Of a DNA stretch of 24,181 nt, positions 22,832 through 24,181 are shown piece after piece. The notes under the pieces were generated by a model that ran no database searches, was not told the DNA's origin, and saw only the letters and a list, made by a program, of their open reading frames with translations. Numbering within the stretch: position 1 is the stretch's first letter; the number at the start of each line of letters is the position of its first letter. Origin of the DNA: JAGNLA01 sp964472265 (GTDB taxonomy: Bacteria > Caldisericota > Caldisericia > JAAYUI01); the NCBI GenBank assembly GCA_964472265.1, contig CAYYJO010000028.1, positions 1 through 24,181 of the forward strand, in the 5' to 3' direction. The translations under genes and the position numbers were made by a program.

Positions 22832-23092
22832 TTGATAACTATTCTATATTTTTACAATTGAGTTGTCAAATCCGGTTACAATAATTTAACCTAACCAATA
22901 AATATTGGTTCTGCAAATAATATAATAATACGTTAATATAAAATCATCTCAAGAGATTTTCTCAGTAAATCATCTTTTGAAAAAAGATAAATATATAGAT
23001 TAACGTAGATATTATCGGATTTGAGATGGGTGTATAGATGTTATTGATATTGCGTCTAAGTTTGGTGGTTTAGCGTGTTAGTAAAATAATGA
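22832..23092. promoter_or_regulatory. AT-rich intergenic control region with a palindrome
   Basis: This 261-bp gap carries the che operon promoter (22841-22869). A perfect palindrome, AACCAATA-AA-TATTGGTT (22893-22910), lies about 24 bp upstream of the -35 box and is a candidate operator. ATCTTTT-GAA-AAAAGAT (22972-22988) and AAAATC/GATTTT are further hairpins. No T-run terminator after the TIGR02757 gene is evident and no ORF is seen. Confidence 0.5.
22841..22869 (-). promoter_or_regulatory. strong sigma70-type promoter of the chemosensory operon
   Basis: On the minus strand TTGACA (22869-22864) and TAGAAT (22846-22841) are separated by exactly 17 bp, close to consensus. Transcription should begin near 22834, about three bases before ATG 22831, implying a leaderless message. 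The operon may extend unbroken to 12241, more than 10 kb. Confidence 0.7.
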
Positions 23093-23917
23093 TTAAAATG
23101 ATAACATTTTTTTCGAGAAATCAGGATGTATTCCTAATCTGGTCAAACAAAAATCGTATTTTACAGGATCATTTAAGCTAACTAGTTTAAAATTGCCGGT
23201 GATTTCAAGAGCAGATTTCATGTCTGCCTGATTTCTGTTGCAAAACCCAATCTGTTTTGCAATTGAGAACATGTGCGTGTCCAGTGGAACAAGGAGGTCT
23301 GAAGGGGAAACGTCGTCCCAACCACCTGGATCGACCTCGTCAGACCTGACCATCCAGCGCAAGTACAGCCACAAACGCTTGCAGGCGCTGTTTTTGTCCG
23401 GTGTTGGAACCATCGAGTTGTTGGGCAACTCACAGCTGCATTTGAGAATTTCAGTCAGCTCCGACATTGCTCTGACAATACCGTTCTTTTTGTAGGCTTT
23501 GGTGAAAAAGGAATTGATCGAGTGGTGTTCTTTCAATGTAATCCTTATTCCTTCAAGGATTTGTGCAAGCTCGGTGTCGGTTGTGAACCTGTGCTTGAAT
23601 CCGGAATAAGTAGATAAAAAGCTGTCCAGATTGCCCTTTTCGATGAACAATCTTGGTGATTTGCCCATCGGATCAAGGACAGCCTTGACGCTTTTAAGAA
23701 TCTGGTTAACCCGGCCGTATGCCAGCGAAGAGGCAATAAAACCTACAATCTCGCGGTCAAGCGGGTTTTGATAGTGATACAGAAATTCCAGAGGATCCGG
23801 ATGCACATACTCGCGCTTGTTCAGGCGTGCGTACAGATCCTCCAGAAATTTCCCAAGCTCTGTCAGCTTAATGGTGAGAAATCGTCTTTCTTGGCTCCGC
23901 AGATTGGGCATGCCCAT
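23093..23917 (-). CDS. TIGR02757/DUF2400 family protein
   Basis: The 274-residue protein matches the TIGR02757 (DUF2400) family: YVHPDPLEFLYHYQNPLDREIVGFIASSLAYGRV, shortened here, near residues 36-69, and near the C-terminus LVPLDTHMFSIAKQIGF then SLNDPVKYDFCLTRLGI. The PLDTH segment recalls the PVDTH motif of helix-hairpin-helix DNA glycosylases, so a DNA-repair fold is possible, but I see no clear catalytic Lys. The start is uncertain: ATG 23917 and ATG 23911 both overlap the rubredoxin gene end by about 50 bp and neither has a good ribosome binding site; a rare start near codon 16 is possible. Function unknown. Confidence 0.85.
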   Translation of the reverse strand: MGMPNLRSQERRFLTIKLTELGKFLEDLYARLNKREYVHPDPLEFLYHYQNPLDREIVGFIASSLAYGRVNQILKSVKAVLDPMGKSPRLFIEKGNLDSFLSTYSGFKHRFTTDTELAQILEGIRITLKEHHSINSFFTKAYKKNGIVRAMSELTEILKCSCELPNNSMVPTPDKNSACKRLWLYLRWMVRSDEVDPGGWDDVSPSDLLVPLDTHMFSIAKQIGFCNRNQADMKSALEITGNFKLVSLNDPVKYDFCLTRLGIHPDFSKKMLSF

Positions 23918-24181
23918 GAGTCTGGAATCTTTTCAAACGGTGTTCCAGGCGCAATTCCTGAATCTGGATCGCCCTTGGCCGGATCGTAAACATAACCGCA
24001 GATGTTGCACTGATACTTCATTAGTGGATTCCTTTCCATTTTGGTTTCTAAATTGTCTTCAATGTAGGTTGGTGCTGTTTTTGGCGCCTTGCCTTTGTTT
24101 TCATGGTACATCGCATAAGTGAGCGGTTTTTTTGTGCTCAGTTTTTCCGATGTGATGGCCTTGCCGCTGAAGATTGTGTGG
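23863..24181 (-). CDS. high-molecular-weight rubredoxin (flavin reductase-rubredoxin), C-terminal part
   Basis: The frame is open from the right edge to a TGA at 23863-23865. The end is a complete rubredoxin: two Cys pairs, CNICGYVYDP and CPICGA, with GDPDSGIAPGTPFE and IPDSWACP between them. Upstream sequence ahead of the rubredoxin reads PLTYAMYHENKGKAPKTAPTYIED, shortened here, which matches the end of the ferric/flavin-reductase domain of Hrb-type proteins. These pass electrons from NADH to FprA-type flavodiiron proteins, protecting anaerobes from oxygen or NO. The 5' part lies beyond the window. The call rests on both the rubredoxin and the reductase tail. Confidence 0.88.
   Translation of the reverse strand, partial: HTIFSGKAITSEKLSTKKPLTYAMYHENKGKAPKTAPTYIEDNLETKMERNPLMKYQCNICGYVYDPAKGDPDSGIAPGTPFEKIPDSWACPICGAKKDDFSPLS

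Overview
The window is a 24.2 kb piece of a bacterial chromosome of moderate GC, with long co-directional minus-strand operons, mostly GGAGG-type ribosome binding sites and ATGA or TAATG gene junctions. A lipobox protein, large secreted proteins and a chemoreceptor with a big outer domain suggest an envelope with substantial extracytoplasmic display. A flavin-reductase/rubredoxin protein suggests an anaerobe. The order glmU-prs-rplY(ctc) is known from Firmicutes, but the chemosensory cluster has Pil-Chp gene order and the surface proteins combine propeller, cohesin and stalk domains. I cannot assign a phylum; an uncultured or deep-branching anaerobe such as Candidatus Riflebacteria is only a guess.

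Layout. 1-2230 (minus): enolase, translationally coupled to a secreted beta-propeller protein that runs off the left edge. 2231-3500: a tRNA-Leu(CAG) on the plus strand, then about 770 bp of nested inverted and direct repeats and a small 60-codon ORF. 3511-4281: an eight-helix membrane protein of unknown role. 4367-7935 (minus): promoter, tRNA-Gln(TTG), glmU, prs, rplY, a PPC/DUF296 protein and a strong terminator. 8011-11058 (plus): a large secreted protein (propeller, cohesin-like, two Ig-like domains, stalk domain) followed by a STAS-like protein. 11055-12185 (minus): a beta-propeller lipoprotein. 12241-22831 (minus): a chemosensory operon. 22832-23092: AT-rich control region. 23093-24181 (minus): a TIGR02757 protein and the end of a high-molecular-weight rubredoxin.

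The chemosensory operon reads, in transcription order: CheW-like, a 330-residue protein with a possible PATAN-like helix-turn segment, receiver, receiver, CheW, chemoreceptor, CheR, CheA with a C-terminal receiver, CheB, CheW-like, CheW-like. From the first receiver onward this is the order of pilG-pilH-pilI-pilJ-pilK-chpA-chpB-chpC, the type IV pilus class of chemosensory systems. The expected flow is receptor and CheW to CheA, then phosphotransfer to the two receivers, with CheR and CheB tuning the receptor. CheB has lost two conserved receiver residues, so its regulation is probably not by ordinary phosphorylation.

The most interesting observations are the Pil-Chp-like cluster with an unusual 5' gene, the degenerate CheB receiver, a repeated TANNNT box 7-9 bp before the start codons of genes lacking a Shine-Dalgarno (possible leaderless mRNAs), three beta-propeller surface proteins in one window, and the covarying hairpins in the repeat region.
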